The translations under genes and the position numbers were made by a program. The notes under the pieces are model-generated. The model was not told the DNA's origin. It made no database searches and saw only the letters and a list, made by a program, of their open reading frames with translations. Below are positions 23,521 to 35,849 of a stretch of 64,000 nucleotides of DNA, piece after piece. The first letter of the stretch is position 1. Every line of letters begins with the position of its first letter. Source of the stretch: Halichoerus grypus (lineage: Eukaryota > Chordata > Mammalia > Carnivora > Phocidae); the NCBI RefSeq assembly GCF_964656455.1, contig NC_135719.1:75735562-75799561 (forward strand), read 5' to 3'.

Positions 23521-24434
23521 AAACAACTGTCTAATCTGGTATATCTCTAACTAGATGCTGTACCCTCTCCGAGAAAAACCCAACCCTATGATTTTTCCCA
23601 AAGATGTTACACATTCCTAAGAAAAAGCTTACATAAACATGAAAAACTAATACCTTTGGCTCTTTACGGAGCTTCTCCTATGTTTCTCTTCCTTTCCTGG
23701 TTTGCCGTACTGATGTCATCTTTAGGGGGTGATACCTGCCCATGTCATTACTGACACTAAATGAGGGCACTAAAGTTTATTCTAATGTCACCCAGTCTTT
23801 TCCCAAGTCAGCCCCGTCCCCCGCCCCCGTATCACTACCAAACCACTGACACTCTGTCAGTGCTGAGGTAGCTGGCACCACTGCCTCTAATGTCTATAAG
23901 CCGACTCCTTTCAGTATTTCTTTATGCTCTCAATGTACATTTCTTGCCCTCATATTTGGAAATGATACAGTCAAGATCACCACCACTCCTGTTCCCCCCT
24001 GCCCCACACACAGACAAGCTTGTCCATTGACCATGAACCAAGCTTGTAAAGTTTTCTCTTTTCCCTTTGTTCAGGATGTGTCTTCTTCCACTCCTGTCTC
24101 TACCCTCCTGACTCCCTTTCTTGTGAATGCACCCCTGATGGACCCAAACTACCAGTACTGCAGACATGCCCAGACATGTCCAAAACCTACAGTGAACCCA
24201 TAGCTTGACATCTGCTACGCTACTAATTAGTAGTGGAACGCCTTCCTGTTATATCCACACAACCTCTTTTGTATATTGTTACAGATGATTTAAATAACTT
24301 GCCTTTTACTTCTAAATAAACAAAATATTATATTTTAAGTACAGTTAGTATCCCGAGAACGTTCAAAGAGAAAAATACATCATTTATTGAGAATGGCACT
24401 TTATTTCTGTGGCCTTCCTCCCCAAAACCCATAA
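23521..24434. other. Unique sequence, no gene seen
   Basis: C-rich segments (for example about 23812-23828) without open frames of note. The minus frame at 23922-24167 is unsupported. Confidence 0.4.
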
Positions 24435-24840
24435 CCCCAGTCTAACCACGAGAAAAACATCAGACAAACCCAAATCGGAGAATAATTTATAAAATACCTG
24501 ACAAGTACTATTCAAAACTGTCAGGTTCATCAAAAACAAGGAAAGTTTGAGAAACTGTCACAGTCAAAGGGGCCAAAGGAGACCAGATGACTACATGCGG
24601 TATCCTGGATGAGATCCTGCAGCAGAAAAAGAACATTAGCTAAAAACTAAGGATATCCAAATAAAATATTGAGTTTACTTAATAATAATGTACCAGTAGT
24701 GGTACACTAGTTATGACAAATGTACCATGATAATGTACAATGTTAACAATAAGGGAAACAGGATGCAGGTTATATACACTATCCTATCTTATGCATCTTT
24801 TCTGTAAATCTAAAACAACTGTAAAATAAGAAGTTTATTA
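24435..24840 (+). mobile_element. Old L1 (L1M-type) 3' end
   Basis: Matches the ancestral L1 3' UTR: AAACTGTCACAGTCAAAGGG, GGTATCCTGGATGAGATCCTG, AGAAAAAGAACATTAGCTAA, TTAATAATAATGTACCAGTA, GACAAATGTACCATGATAAT, TCTGTAAATCTAAAACAACTGTAAAATAAG and a terminal A/T tail. The quoted pieces are separate segments. The subfamily cannot be fixed by eye. Confidence 0.88.
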
Positions 24841-25020
24841 AATATATATAGTGTGTATATATTACAATAAATATATGTATTTGCATTATATACATTTATA
24901 GGTATAAATATAAGTAAGCATATTATAGATAATATATAAGCATTTATATACTTTATACACACGCACACACACATACATATTATATGCGTATATCATTTAC
25001 TTTTATGTAATACATATTAT
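24841..25020. repeat. TA/CA-rich low-complexity tract
   Basis: Interrupted ATATAT/TGTATA sequence with an ACACGCACACACACATACAT island near 24957-24978, following the L1M tail. Confidence 0.8.
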
Positions 25021-26470
25021 CGCTTACTTGCAAAAAGATTTTAAAAATCTTAACTGATAGGATGAGTAATCCTCTAAGGATAACATTCACATGATTTAGG
25101 AGTATGCCCATTCAACTAATAAACTCATTTGGTTAATTATTTAGCAATAGGCAATGATTGGGAGAGTCAAAAAAAATTTTAATACAATTTTTACTGAAGC
25201 TAATGAGAGTAAATTGGCCCATCCAAAATTGTGAAGACACATTCAAATTCTCCAGGATTGCTCTACAAACTTTGAGCAACCTCCAGTGGCTGGAGAAGTC
25301 ATGCATAGATAATGATCAGAGAAAAATATCAGAGACAAAAGTAGTATTTATCTCTGGGGGCAACAGCTTTTCAAAGAAATCAGTGTTAATTCTTCAAGAG
25401 ATCATAGAAGCAGTTGAAAGGAATATTTCCATGCTGATAACTATTGAATTTCAGATCATTTCTCATGAAGCCTCTGTTAGCCATAATCTTTAGCACTCAT
25501 TTATCTTCACTGTTACTCTATTGATTCCCAAACTGATGGATGATTGAAGATTTTGAAGTATGGTTTCAGAACAGCAGGTCTATTTAAGTAGATTTGAGGA
25601 AGCTCCAGTGCAGGACTAATACATAACCTTCTTTTCATTATGTTAATGTTTATTTGCTAAACATCTTCTCATAATGGATCATTTGGTTGTCACCGAAGGA
25701 ACTGATACCATCTTGTTTCGTATTTCTGTATTCAAAATCCCCAAGTAAGGCAAGAACACTTGTGCATCACCTTTTATACCTTGTATTTTCTAGACCGCTG
25801 AATCTTCTAGAGTGCAACTGTAAACCACAGTTGCAAATTGGGTTGCAAACAAATGTTGCCTAAGGCACAAACCATAAATTAAAGTAATGATCACTTCAAG
25901 ATGAAACTTTTTTCCTGTCTTTTAAAATCAGAATGAAAGTAGGTCAATGAAATTTAGGATATTTTAGAATATGTACAGTATTGTATTGTTTGCCAGTACC
26001 TAATTTACAATTACAGAGCTCCATGAATATTGAAATGATTCAGCTTCCCATTATAAATGTATGTGGCAGTTTGGTTGTTGATCAGTTTATGAAGTTAATG
26101 CAAATGGAACTGTCTTCCTGTCAGCATTTGAAATCTATAATGCAGTCATGTTGTATATTCAGGGACAGGCCATTGACAGTCAATTAACAAGTTTGATTGG
26201 TATGTCAACTCATTCTTTTGAATTGTTAATAGTATGTTAATAGCATTCATTTCTTTGTGCAGTCCCATTTGCAGCTTCACAGTTACAGCTATTTTTTATA
26301 ATTCTGAGTAACCTAAAATAGTGCCTTAATAATAGATTATTAAACACCTGTCTAGTGTAGCTTAGGGAGGTTTTTCTAGACTGGGAGTTTGCAGTGGATC
26401 CCTTTGATATTCAAATCAACAAATGATAGCCTTTTTATTCAAAACGTAAATTCTTTTGATGGTTAGCTTG
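25021..26470. other. AT-rich unique sequence, no gene supported
   Basis: A 111-codon frame at 25158-25493 (+) is long for this composition but has no domain, no start context and no obvious splice sites. Chance or a decayed repeat is the simplest reading. Confidence 0.4.
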
Positions 26471-26473
26471 TTA

Positions 26474-26668
26474 AGAAATATTCAGCTCTAGTCTGACCTG
26501 ATCTGGTTTCCCATGGAAAAGATCTGATGCCGTTTGAAGGTTCATAAATGGAATGCCAATGACAATTTGTTGTTGACGTTCTGCCGCCTCAGCCCTCAGA
26601 TGCTGCTGGTTGATGTGCCGCTTTAGCTTCACCAAATAATCCTTGCAGGTAAATGATGTATGGATTGA
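26474..26668 (-). promoter_or_regulatory. Candidate conserved element or unannotated exon
   Basis: A CpG-retaining island (GATGCCGTTTG, TTGACGTTCTGCCGCC, GTGCCGCTTTAGC) in AT-rich DNA. The minus strand is open for 65 codons between stops (TGA 26669-26671, TAA 26471-26473) and would encode a basic, Gln-rich helix-like peptide near its start. On the plus strand the block ends in CAG|GTAAAT, a near-perfect donor at 26649, but the plus frames are closed. I cannot name a gene. It could be a non-coding RNA exon, a coding exon on either strand, or a conserved enhancer; the last seems likeliest. Confidence 0.35.
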
Positions 26669-26671
26669 TCA

Positions 26672-27344
26672 GCTAGTTTCAAAGCAAAGAGGGCTCTTCT
26701 GTGGTCTGGATTTTTAGGCTTGGAGGGGTACTTAAAAAGATGCATCAAAGTTGACAGATGAATCTTAAGGCATAGAATGATGGGAGAAAGCAGAAATGTG
26801 GGAATATTTTTAAGTGACTAGCATATTACTTCAAGTTTTGAAAACCTTCAAATGTCGATCAAATCTGTTCCCCATAGCAGATTTATTTCTACCTTGGTTT
26901 TTGTTATGGTTGTTTTGTCTGTGTGCACAGGTTTACTCTCACTTTTCTGGGGAAGTTGATGAGACATTAAACCTATTATTCCCGAATGGTGCTTTGGAAT
27001 AAGGTTGCGAGTTCATTTGCACAGCCATGTTTTATTCATATAGTTCCTGTACACCAGAATATAAGAATCTGCCATTTCTCTAGCCTAAAAAACTGTCTCT
27101 ACCAAGGAAGCCGTAAAAATTTTATTCCTTTTACCTCCTGTTCGTCACTTCTTCTGATGATGCTTTCCATGACCTACTATTTATATTTAATTTCATCGAC
27201 AGAAGTTTCTTTATAATATGGGAAAAAACTCCCACCAATGTAGTTTAGATATTTAGTTAATATTTTTCTGTTCTATGCTTCAGTGAATTTGGAGGAGCAA
27301 TTTGCCTGTTTGACTTTTAGAATTAAATTGTTCTTGAGAGATTG
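26672..27344. other. Unique sequence, no gene seen
   Basis: Single-copy DNA with short frames only. Confidence 0.45.
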
Positions 27345-27475
27345 CTACTCAAATACCCTTCATATACAGATAAAGAAACTGAGGCACAGAGTAAGACCTC
27401 ACAGCTAGTCAGTGCAGAGCCAGGTCTCTTTATTTCTACCCTGTACACATCCTGCTTGCTGCCTTCAGAAACACG
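27345..27475 (+). mobile_element. MIR fragment
   Basis: Contains ACAGATAAAGAAACTGAGGCACAGAGTAAG and CACAGCTAGTCAGTGCAGAGCCAGG, the MIR core and 3' part, given here as two separate segments. Confidence 0.88.
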
Positions 27476-28129
27476 TAGAAGCTCAACGGAAGGTTGGTAC
27501 AATTGTAATGTACGTTCCTCAACTGGACACAGAAAGTCGCTGAAGTTTTCTAGCTGTAGTATAAAAAGCTTTGTACTATAGTTTAAGAACTATACTTGAC
27601 ACCAGTAAAAATATAGAGAGAGAGTGTTTCTTAATATGTAATTACAGTATCTGTACATGTGGAGGAGAGAAGGCAGAAAGGAGATTAACTACTGTCTTTG
27701 ACAGTTTATTTGTTCACCTCTGACCTTAGGCAGGACCACAGAACTTAAGACCTATCTTGGGATCAGGGAAGGAGAGGAAGAGAAAGAGACATGCAAGTAT
27801 TAATTGATAACAGATTTTATTGTGTCAGCTTCTATAACCCTCCAGCAGTGTTTTTCAAAGTGTATTTCATGGATCATTCAGTTCCACAAGACGCTTGGCT
27901 ATCAAAAGCCTGTGTCTAGAGAATCAGGGCATATATGCCCTTAATCCACTTACATTGTCACAGTGCTTGTTGGCAGAGTAAAGACTCTACAGAGTCCTGC
28001 CATAAAGAAACTCGTTTATCTCTACTCAACCCAGGATTTCCAAAAATACTTTGAACACAAAACCTTTTTTTATTTGTTTATAAGTTTGTTTCTTTTAAAG
28101 CCAATGAATATCTTTCATGGAAACCAGGG
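27476..28129. other. Unique sequence; possible DNA-transposon scrap near 27845
   Basis: The segment from about 27845 (CAGTGTTTTTCAAAGTGTAT) looks like the end of a hAT-type non-autonomous element, but I could not find a matching right end. Confidence 0.3.
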
Positions 28130-28290
28130 GATGCTTAAACACCTTTGGGCAAACTGTTCAATTTCCTCTCCTATAAATGGGGATAATACTAGTACCATTG
28201 GCATGAGGATTAAATGAGCTAATATATGCGAAACACTTAGAGTAATGCCTGTCACATTGTGTTATGTAACTATTTGCTATCGACATTATT
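28130..28290 (-). mobile_element. MIR element, reverse orientation
   Basis: Reverse complement of MIR: GGGCAAACTGTTCAATTTCC, CTATAAATGGGGATAATACTAGTACC, ATGAGGATTAAATGAGCTAATATATG and CACTTAGAGTAATGCCTGTCACAT, as separate segments. Confidence 0.92.
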
Positions 28291-28549
28291 TATTAATAAT
28301 AATATTGTTAGTGTTATTATTGAGACCAGTGCCATAGTTTTATTGGCTTTGGTTTCCTGGATGTATACATGTAATAAACTTGATATAAGGCGTGGGGTTG
28401 GACCTAGATATGTTATGAGTCAATAGGATAAGGTAGAAATAAGGAGAAGGAGACAAGTAAGCTGGTAAATTACAGAACAAAATGGGAAGGGCAGTTTCAA
28501 AGATAAGAACTGAAGCTCTATGGAGTACTGATGACAGAGTCTCTTGCCA

Positions 28550-28905
28550 GCTCTAGGAAACCCCAAAGATTTTAGCTGGTAGCTGACAAGCTACTGGATG
28601 TCTCGGAAACTGCCAGAGAAGAAGAGAAATTCCAGAGAGAGAGAGACCAGTTTTACTTTCTGTGAAGGAGACTAGTGTATCTGGGGAATGAGGATAAGTA
28701 TAAGATCTTGGTTGTGGCAAGTGTATGTGGCACACTGACAGGGTAGATTGGGGCCCAGCTATGAAGGATTTTGTATCCACGATCAGAAGTTTGAGTTGTA
28801 TCCTGCAGACAACAAAGCAAATAGAGAATTTTTATGTATGAGAATGACATGATCAGTCTTGCTTTTTAGAAAGAAAACTTGACAAAGAGAAGGGAGGTAG
28901 GAAAA
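28550..28905 (-). mobile_element. L2 fragment, reverse orientation
   Basis: The plus strand reads CTATGAAGGATTTTGTATCC, GATCAGAAGTTTGAGTTGTA, and ATGAGAATGACATGATCAGT, the reverse complement of the L2 reverse-transcriptase C-terminal region. It is heavily decayed; boundaries are approximate. Confidence 0.7.
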
Positions 28906-29233
28906 CATTGTGCGAGTCTGGACTGAGGCCGTGGCAGTGGGGATAGAGAGGACATACGTAGATTAAAGAGGCATTTCTGAGGCAGAATTGGTGAAAATCC
29001 ACGACTGATTCACTGGGGGAGGGGAACAGAAAAATAGAGGAACAAAGGATAAGACTGGTATATCTGGTTTGGGAGGTTGTGAAAATCATGATTCTATTTA
29101 ATTGTATAAATAGAGACTGTGTTTTTCAAAAACAAACTTCAATTTGCCACAGCCTGCCATCAGTTTTAGAGCTCTAACCTTCTTCTCAAGGAAGACTAAT
29201 TGAACCTATGTAGATTGTTTGATACAACTCATG
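28906..29233. other. Unique or unresolved sequence
   Basis: It may continue the L2 fragment. No gene was seen. Confidence 0.4.
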
Positions 29234-29470
29234 AAAACTACTGGTAGCACAGGGGCGCCTGGGTGGCTCAGTTGGTTAAGCAACTGCCTTCGGCTCAGGT
29301 CATGATCCTGGAGTCCCGGGATCAAGTCCCGCATCGGGCTCCCTGCTCGGCAGGGAGTCTGCTTCTCCCTCTGACCCTCCTCCCTCTCATGCTCTCTGTC
29401 TCTCATTCTCTCTCTCTCAAATAAATAAATAAAATCTTTAAAAAAAAAAAAAAAAACTACTGGTAGCACA
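29234..29470 (+). mobile_element. Can-SINE with an 18-bp perfect duplication
   Basis: The body is about 29252-29452. It has a near-consensus GGGGCGCCTGGGTGGCTCAG head, a CGGCTCAGGTCATGATCC core, CT-rich segment, AAATAAATAAATAAAATC and A-tail. AAAACTACTGGTAGCACA is perfectly repeated at 29234-29251 and 29453-29470, so this is among the youngest insertions here. Confidence 0.97.
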
Positions 29471-30702
29471 AATCAAAAGTGACTAACTCTCTAACTTACT
29501 GGAAGTATATGGAAATATACATCTAAAAATTCAATGTAAAATGCCATATACAAAGTTGAAAATTGTAGTGAAAAATTGCCTCCTTACCTGCATGCTCACA
29601 CAGTTTTACACGTGGCTCTGCTAAAACACTTCCAATATTTTATTGTGTTTATTATTGCAATGCTTTCCTCCTCCTCTTCTCCTTTCTCATTCTGAGTTTC
29701 TTGGATCCTGGAGCTTGTCTGTCTTTGTATTTCCAGACCCTTCCAGACTTACAATACAGAGTAAGTGCCTAGTGAATGGTGAAGGTATATAATAACATGA
29801 GACACCGTTCCTCTAATTTCATTCTGAAAATAGAAATTCGAACAATTTTCAGCGGTGTTAGTTGTAAAATGCCACATAAGAACTTTTGCATAATGTGTTC
29901 CTTGTACTTTTAAAACGTTGAGATTATATTGGCCTCCCACATAAATTTGAGCTGCCATGTTATATGAAACTTAGTGGAAAAATAAGCCCAAACTTTTAGT
30001 TTGATGATTATCAAATGTCACTTTCTCTGACATTTACAACACCTCACACTGTGATGAGGACATTTTAGGTCCTGTATTTTAACCATAAGCCTCTCTTCCC
30101 TGTTATGGAACTCCTTGTTGGCCTGGCCTTCTGTTTCAAGATCCAGAAAGTTCTAGCCTTCTGGCAATGTTAAGCCACTAGATTATATCTTATACAATTT
30201 TATTAGACATTGGTTGACTGTTCTTCCTATTACCTCATGCTCTGCTTATAAGTATTTTAATCTAATTTTATGTTGTGCCAGTTTTCCCCATTCCCTAGCA
30301 TATCACACAAACTTAAGTGATAGCAGAAAGGACATTATCAGCTCCAAATTCAGAGCTAATATGCTATTTTTAAAGTTGTTCTTAACTCTCAAATTGGAGC
30401 AGCATATTACTTTCCACTCTCCACTCTATTTAAGCAATACCAAGATTATAAATCTGCCCTGCAAAGAGACAAGAAGTAAAAAATAACCAATATAAAGACT
30501 GTGGAAGGTCTTAAAAGTTTTAATAATTATTCATTCCACCATAAAGAATTTTACATAAAATAATTTATCCATGCCTTTGTTATCCCCAGGAATGAAGATT
30601 TATACCATGCATTTTTTTAAGTATTTCTAAGATTGCATTTTATTTTTAGGAAAGGAATTTATGCCTTCAGAAGGGAAGGTGACCATGAAAACTCTCTCAT
30701 TC
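29471..30702. other. AT-rich unique sequence, no gene seen
   Basis: Single-copy AT-rich DNA. Short frames (for example 30214-30486) are unsupported. Confidence 0.45.
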
Positions 30703-31380
30703 CTAAACTTGTTCTAATCTAAATACCAACTTTTTCAATCTAGATATTTTTTTTCTGATCGAATTTTTTTTCTCATCACCAGTTTTTCCTAATTCCCTGT
30801 AATATTTCAAGTTTTCTCCAAGTTGCAGATTAATTTCATCCACAGGAATAAATATGGTTCATAAAAGGCTGCTTTCTCGAACAAATTGAGGGATTATAGT
30901 CCCTGAAAATACATAGGCCATCTCATTTTTCAATAAAATCTTAATGTGTTCAGCCATTATATTAGCCTTTGTCTTGATATGGACCACTTCTTCTTCAAGT
31001 AATTACAAAATATCCCAAAAGTCTGGAATTTTGTAATATAATTCTATAGTTTCCTCTAGTTCTATAAGCTTGCCATCTTTATTCATTGTTAACTCTGATA
31101 CTTTAGGCATGTTTTCATTTGATATTATTAGAGTACGGAAGAAAAACTATAATGCATAAAGCTTTACGTATTACTTGTCCTTTAATTATATAACCATTAT
31201 TGGGAATTATATCCATAGTTCCTCTTGATTGGATGAAATTCTAATTTCGTTGGTATATATCGTCTGTGTTACAAAACTCTTGCCATTTAAATAAATCAGA
31301 GATAGTTTGTCACTTGCATGGTATATACCTTTAGTTACGCATGGATTTCTAATGTTTTTTTGTACAGAAGGATTGCATCA
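30703..31380 (-). pseudogene. Decayed coding-like stretch of unknown origin
   Basis: One minus-strand frame stays almost open across AT-rich DNA. Open segments are 31377-31210 (56 codons), 31146-31006 (47), 31002-30862 (47) and 30858-30706 (51), ending at TAG 30703-30705. Between 31209 and 31147 the frame has four closely spaced stops, and a neighbouring frame is open there, suggesting a frameshift. The other in-frame stops are TAA 31003-31005 and TGA 30859-30861. The downstream half would be rich in Lys, Glu, Leu and Ile, with a basic helix-like C-terminus. I do not recognise the family. Candidates are a processed pseudogene, the internal region of an old endogenous retroelement, or an endogenous copy of an RNA-virus gene. 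No introns, start codon or poly(A) tail are evident. Confidence 0.4.
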
Positions 31381-33441
31381 TGGACAAACTGACATGTTAT
31401 CAGGCCCTTTGCACTAAAGTTTTACATTGAACTTATACTGTCATCCACACCTTTCCCCTTAAAAATCAGTACAATTTAACTCTCAGACAGGTTTAGCTCT
31501 ATGAATGTATGACAGCTGAAGCAAAACGGGGTATACAATGATCAAACCCAGCCACTTTGACCTCTACGTGGTTTTATTTCTTGTTTTGATGCACAGTTTT
31601 TTACTTTTACCATCACTATTTTTTAAACTAGCACAATGAAACCAGCCGAAAGAACTAAAAACAATATGTCCAGGAAGCAAGGAGATACAGTCAAGATTTA
31701 GAAATTGTATGCATGTTACTTTATCTTTGGCATGAGAATAATTGTAAACTAGAGAAATAGTAACAGACCCACATTCAGGTATTTCCCCTCCTCTCCCAAA
31801 TGAAGCAGATCTGTAGTCCTCAAATTCCTATTAATTACCCGGGGCTAAAGAGATTCATTTTCAGTAAGTTGAGAAATCCAGACTTATTTTGTGACTTGGT
31901 AGAAGTTACTTGGTGGCAAGAAAGTGAATTCCAGTAATGAAAGCTGGCAGGCCAGGATTTGTTCTCCACTCTGTTGGAGTATGAAATTACAGCACATCAT
32001 TCAAACAAAATCAATAATCCAACTTTTATGTCCCTTGCTAGGTACAGTGAAAATTTTATTATTCTGCGATTATTTTATTCTTCCTGGATTAGGTCATGGG
32101 CTGTAGCAGTAAGAAGCAGCTTAAGTGGATAGAATTTGTAAGATCAAAACTTGTGTTTTTACCCGCATACCATAATGATCAGATAATATTAAAGGTACGA
32201 TGCTATAAAAGTCAGATTCTTATTTCCTTAAATCATCCCTGTAATATCCTGAATGATATGTGGGGGTTCAGTTTACCTAAAGAACAAAATTTTGCCCTTC
32301 ACTGTGGAAAGAGCACTGGTATTCCTTAGTCGAGGCAAACAAAACAGCAAGAGATAGTTTGTTTCAACATCAAATTTTCTCTACATGAACAAGGAGGGGA
32401 AATCTGATCCTATTCTTGCTCCGTTGATTTAGCTTCTTCTGTGTCACTCTTTTTCTGTAGAACAAGAGTATTTTTATAGAAAAGACAGATTGTTCTTAGG
32501 GAAGGTCTACACAGCCGTAAAAGCCAGGTAATAAATTTACTTTAAAGCATTAGCTCCTAAAGTATGTTTGCATAGTAAAGTATGGACCAGGCCAAAATCC
32601 AGGCTTAAACATTTTCTCCTTGTTATCACCTCGTTAAGCTCCCCACGTCTAAGCCATGCCTCCTACAGTCACAGGTATGGTGCCACTAATTACGAAGAAG
32701 GGGCTCATTACAAATTCTCATTAACATCAATTGGAGTTTTAAAGCCAAATCCCTGGACTGAAAATTTACCCCCTTAATGTTCAACACAGGTGAACGAATA
32801 AAATCGTTTAAATGCCTGTATCATGGGGTAGTGCAAATGTGCTCTCCAAGGATGAACAAATTGCTTACTGCGGTCTGGCACTAATCCCATTGCTCAGTAA
32901 AAGGCAGGCAGAGCTTTGAAGAAAAATACTATTCAAAAGGGAGACACTGACAGGGAAACGGGTGGGGTAATGGTAGCTGATATCACAAAATACAAATTAT
33001 CATCTATGTGTCATCTTTGGTAAGGATATATAGATGAACAAAATAAACAAAAGATTGCACCTGACAATTAACTGCTCAACCAATATTATCTGAATTAATA
33101 AATGAATAAAAGTTCACCAGTGTGTTTTGACCTGCTAATGAAACTTATCTCTCAGATGCTTTTAGCATTTGCTTCAAAATGTCCTGCATTATATTCCTTA
33201 AATCTGTGATTATAATTTCTTACAGATAACACTGTAAATTATGTTACTGTGGGAGACTCTTGGGTTAAGACATTTCAAAATGCTTAATTTCATGAAAGTT
33301 AAAATGTATTGATTTGGTTGATTTGAAAGGGCTGTTTTGCAGTTCACTGAAGTGATAAGCCATATGGAAATAAGTCTTCTTGGAAAATAAAAGCAACCTT
33401 CTCTTGTATCAGATTAAGGCTTTCTCTCTTTTGTAAACCCG
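31381..33441. other. AT-rich unique sequence, no gene seen
   Basis: No repeat family is recognisable. Frames of 60-77 codons at 31924-32777 (+) lack splice support. The first few hundred bases may extend the decayed coding-like stretch. Confidence 0.4.
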
Positions 33442-33666
33442 AAGGCTAACCAATTTTTTTTTTTTAATTTTTATTTATTTGACAGAGAGAGAGACAGCAA
33501 GAAAGGGAACACAAGCAGGGGGAGTGGGAGAGAGAGAAGCAAGCTTCCCACTGGGCAGGGAGCCCGATGAGGGGCTCAATCCCGGGACCCTGGGATCAAT
33601 GACCGCAGCCAAAGGCAGATGCTTAATGACTGAGCCACCCAGGCGCCCCAAGGCTAACCAATTTTT
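33442..33666 (-). mobile_element. Can-SINE with a 17-bp perfect duplication
   Basis: The reverse body is about 33459-33649, with a poly(T) tail, GAGAGAGAGAGAAGCAAGC, the core GGGCTCAATCCCGGGACCCT and GAGCCACCCAGGCGCCCC. AAGGCTAACCAATTTTT occurs at 33442-33458 and 33650-33666. Confidence 0.95.
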
Positions 33667-34039
33667 AAACTAAATTTCTACTTTCCCTCATAATGCCTCT
33701 TCTTTACCCCAGTTACCCAAAAACAGTTACCCAGAAATGTTTATAAGATTAATGTTTGCTCCTAAACTATATGTGGATTGGAGAATTTTCTCTGATTTTA
33801 TAGAATCTTGAGTTATATGATAGATTCTTTCATAAATTGTTCATATTTCTCCGGAGTGGGCATGTTGTTCATATTTAAATCACATTAACAATATGTACCA
33901 TGATTAGCCTCCCCCGAAAAGAGTAATGACTTTGGTTTGAATTTCTCATGAGTGTCAGATTTCTTCATGATGTCACTACCTATCAGTGGCAGTTACAGAA
34001 TCACTGCACATTGTAACTAGAAGGAGGCTTCAAAGCTTC
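33667..34039. other. Unique sequence, no gene seen
   Basis: AT-rich DNA without recognisable features. Confidence 0.45.
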
Positions 34040-34200
34040 AAAGCTCTAGTTCATTCTTCACATTGTACAGATAAGGAAGCTGAACTCTAAGAAGTGTAAT
34101 TGACTTTCCCAAGCTCACAAGCAATGATCGGCCCCTAACTGGAATTTTGATCTTCTGATCCTTCTTTTAGCCCTGGTGTTAGTCAAAGACTCAGCCCAAG
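34040..34200 (+). mobile_element. MIR fragment
   Basis: Decayed MIR core: CACATTGTACAGATAAGGAAGCTGAACTC, AGTGTAATTGACTTTCCCAAG and CTCACAAGCAATGATC, as separate segments. Confidence 0.78.
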
Positions 34201-35659
34201 TACGTAGTAGAAGTCTTCACCACCCCCCCTTCCCAAAGTTGTTCTAAATTTGTAACTAATCAGAGTAAAAGAAACCCTTCAGAAAATATTCTTCTGGATA
34301 TATGGGAAGATCAGATATTTTACTTAAGACCGGCCTGCTTTATAAGCCTTATAACCTTATAAGTGTTAACTTTTCATCTCTTCACCTACTTAAAAATTGA
34401 AAGACAGTGATAATGGATGCATAAATGCATCATGGGATGAATAAATTGTATGAGTTAGAGAAGAGAAAATGAATGTGTTCGTGAAAGAGCGAGCACATCA
34501 ATCAGTGGTTGCATGGTGTTTGCACCAGTGTGTCCAGGGGACACCTCACCAATCAATCATTCAGGAAGCTCCCTCCAGCTTTCAGAAGGAGAAAAAGATT
34601 TAACACTGAAGTGCAATAGAGAAAGCTTAGCCTTTAAAGAGGTCATTCCAGGGGTTCTTCTAGTTCCCAGAGGGGAGGGAGAAGTGGAAAGGGGCAAAAT
34701 GCCATAGAAAGCAGATAGTTTGGAATTTTTTAAGAATGCTGATTGCACTATGAATCATTCTCATTTTATATTGATTCAAAATCATTAATTAAACATTATT
34801 TGTTATATCCCACTCTTATCTGAACATAAAAATATTTGACATTTGTTTATAGCTTCTGCCTTCAAGGAGCTTAAAAGCTAAAAAATGTTTACTCTTTAAA
34901 GCTTTCTTCACTGTGCTGAATTATAATCCAATACTGCTAGGGTGGTTTTTTTTTTTTTTTGAGCATTAAACATACAAACATTCACTGGAAATGTTTCAAT
35001 TTTATGAATCATTCATCCAATAATTATTGGTCATGTGCAAGATACTACTTTAGCTGCTGCATTGAAGTAGCTTATACATTGGTAAGGCAAATAAAATTAT
35101 TATGTAAATAATTATGATGCGAAATAGAAAGGAATTAAATGACAGAACTGTATAGGCAACATTGTCTATTTCCGAATATCCAAGGAGATAAAGAGAACCA
35201 CAGAAATATGAATAAGTTTGCCCAAAATAATTTCATTACTGAGTTGCAGATCTGGGAATTTGTTCCACAAATGGCTCAGTTCTCAGTAATATCTGCTCTG
35301 GAAGGTGGTGTCTCATTTGCATAGCTAATTATTGAAATGTTTTAATAAAGTGTTGCCCGGTAGTGAGGAAAGGCAGCTACTGACAAGGAAATGATTTTGT
35401 AAGCGGGAAGTCATTCTTGCCACACACTCCTGACAGCAGGACTTCATTTACTGCTTATGGTCACTCTTTCTATGCTGGCTTTTCAAGTAAAGAAATGGAG
35501 AAATTCTCAGTTAGGATTACCATCCAAGTGGAATTGTATAGGAAAACCCCAGCAACCAAACAACAACTGAGTGTATCCATTCCACCCTAAGAAAACTGGT
35601 ATCAATCATGGTGTATAATATGAAAACTGCAGCATCTAAGATGGCGTATGGTGGTTGCA
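34201..35659. other. AT-rich unique sequence, possible MIR scrap near 35160-35320
   Basis: No gene is supported. AAGGAGATAAAGAGAACCAC and AAGTTTGCCCAAAATAATTT vaguely resemble a MIR core. Confidence 0.4.
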
Positions 35660-35800
35660 TAGAATTTGAAAGCATCAGTGTGGGGATTGGGCAGATAGGG
35701 TTTGAATTCTGCCTTTGCCATTTGTTAGCTACATGAACAAAGATTTCCCTTTCTCATATGTATTAATGTTATAATAAATGATGGTAGTGGTTGCAACTTT
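35660..35800 (-). mobile_element. MIR fragment, reverse orientation
   Basis: GGGTTTGAATTCTGCCTTTG, CCATTTGTTAGCTACATGAA and CAAAGATTTCCCTTTCTCAT correspond to the reverse-complement MIR 3' half. Confidence 0.7.
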
Positions 35801-35849
35801 CCTCCATTTTCCTCCTGTCACTCTTAAAACAGATAACAACCCTTGCTTT

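Noticed and set aside
25158..25493. 111-codon frame on the plus strand
   Set aside because: No domain, start context, splice sites or compositional shift; chance in AT-rich DNA is adequate.
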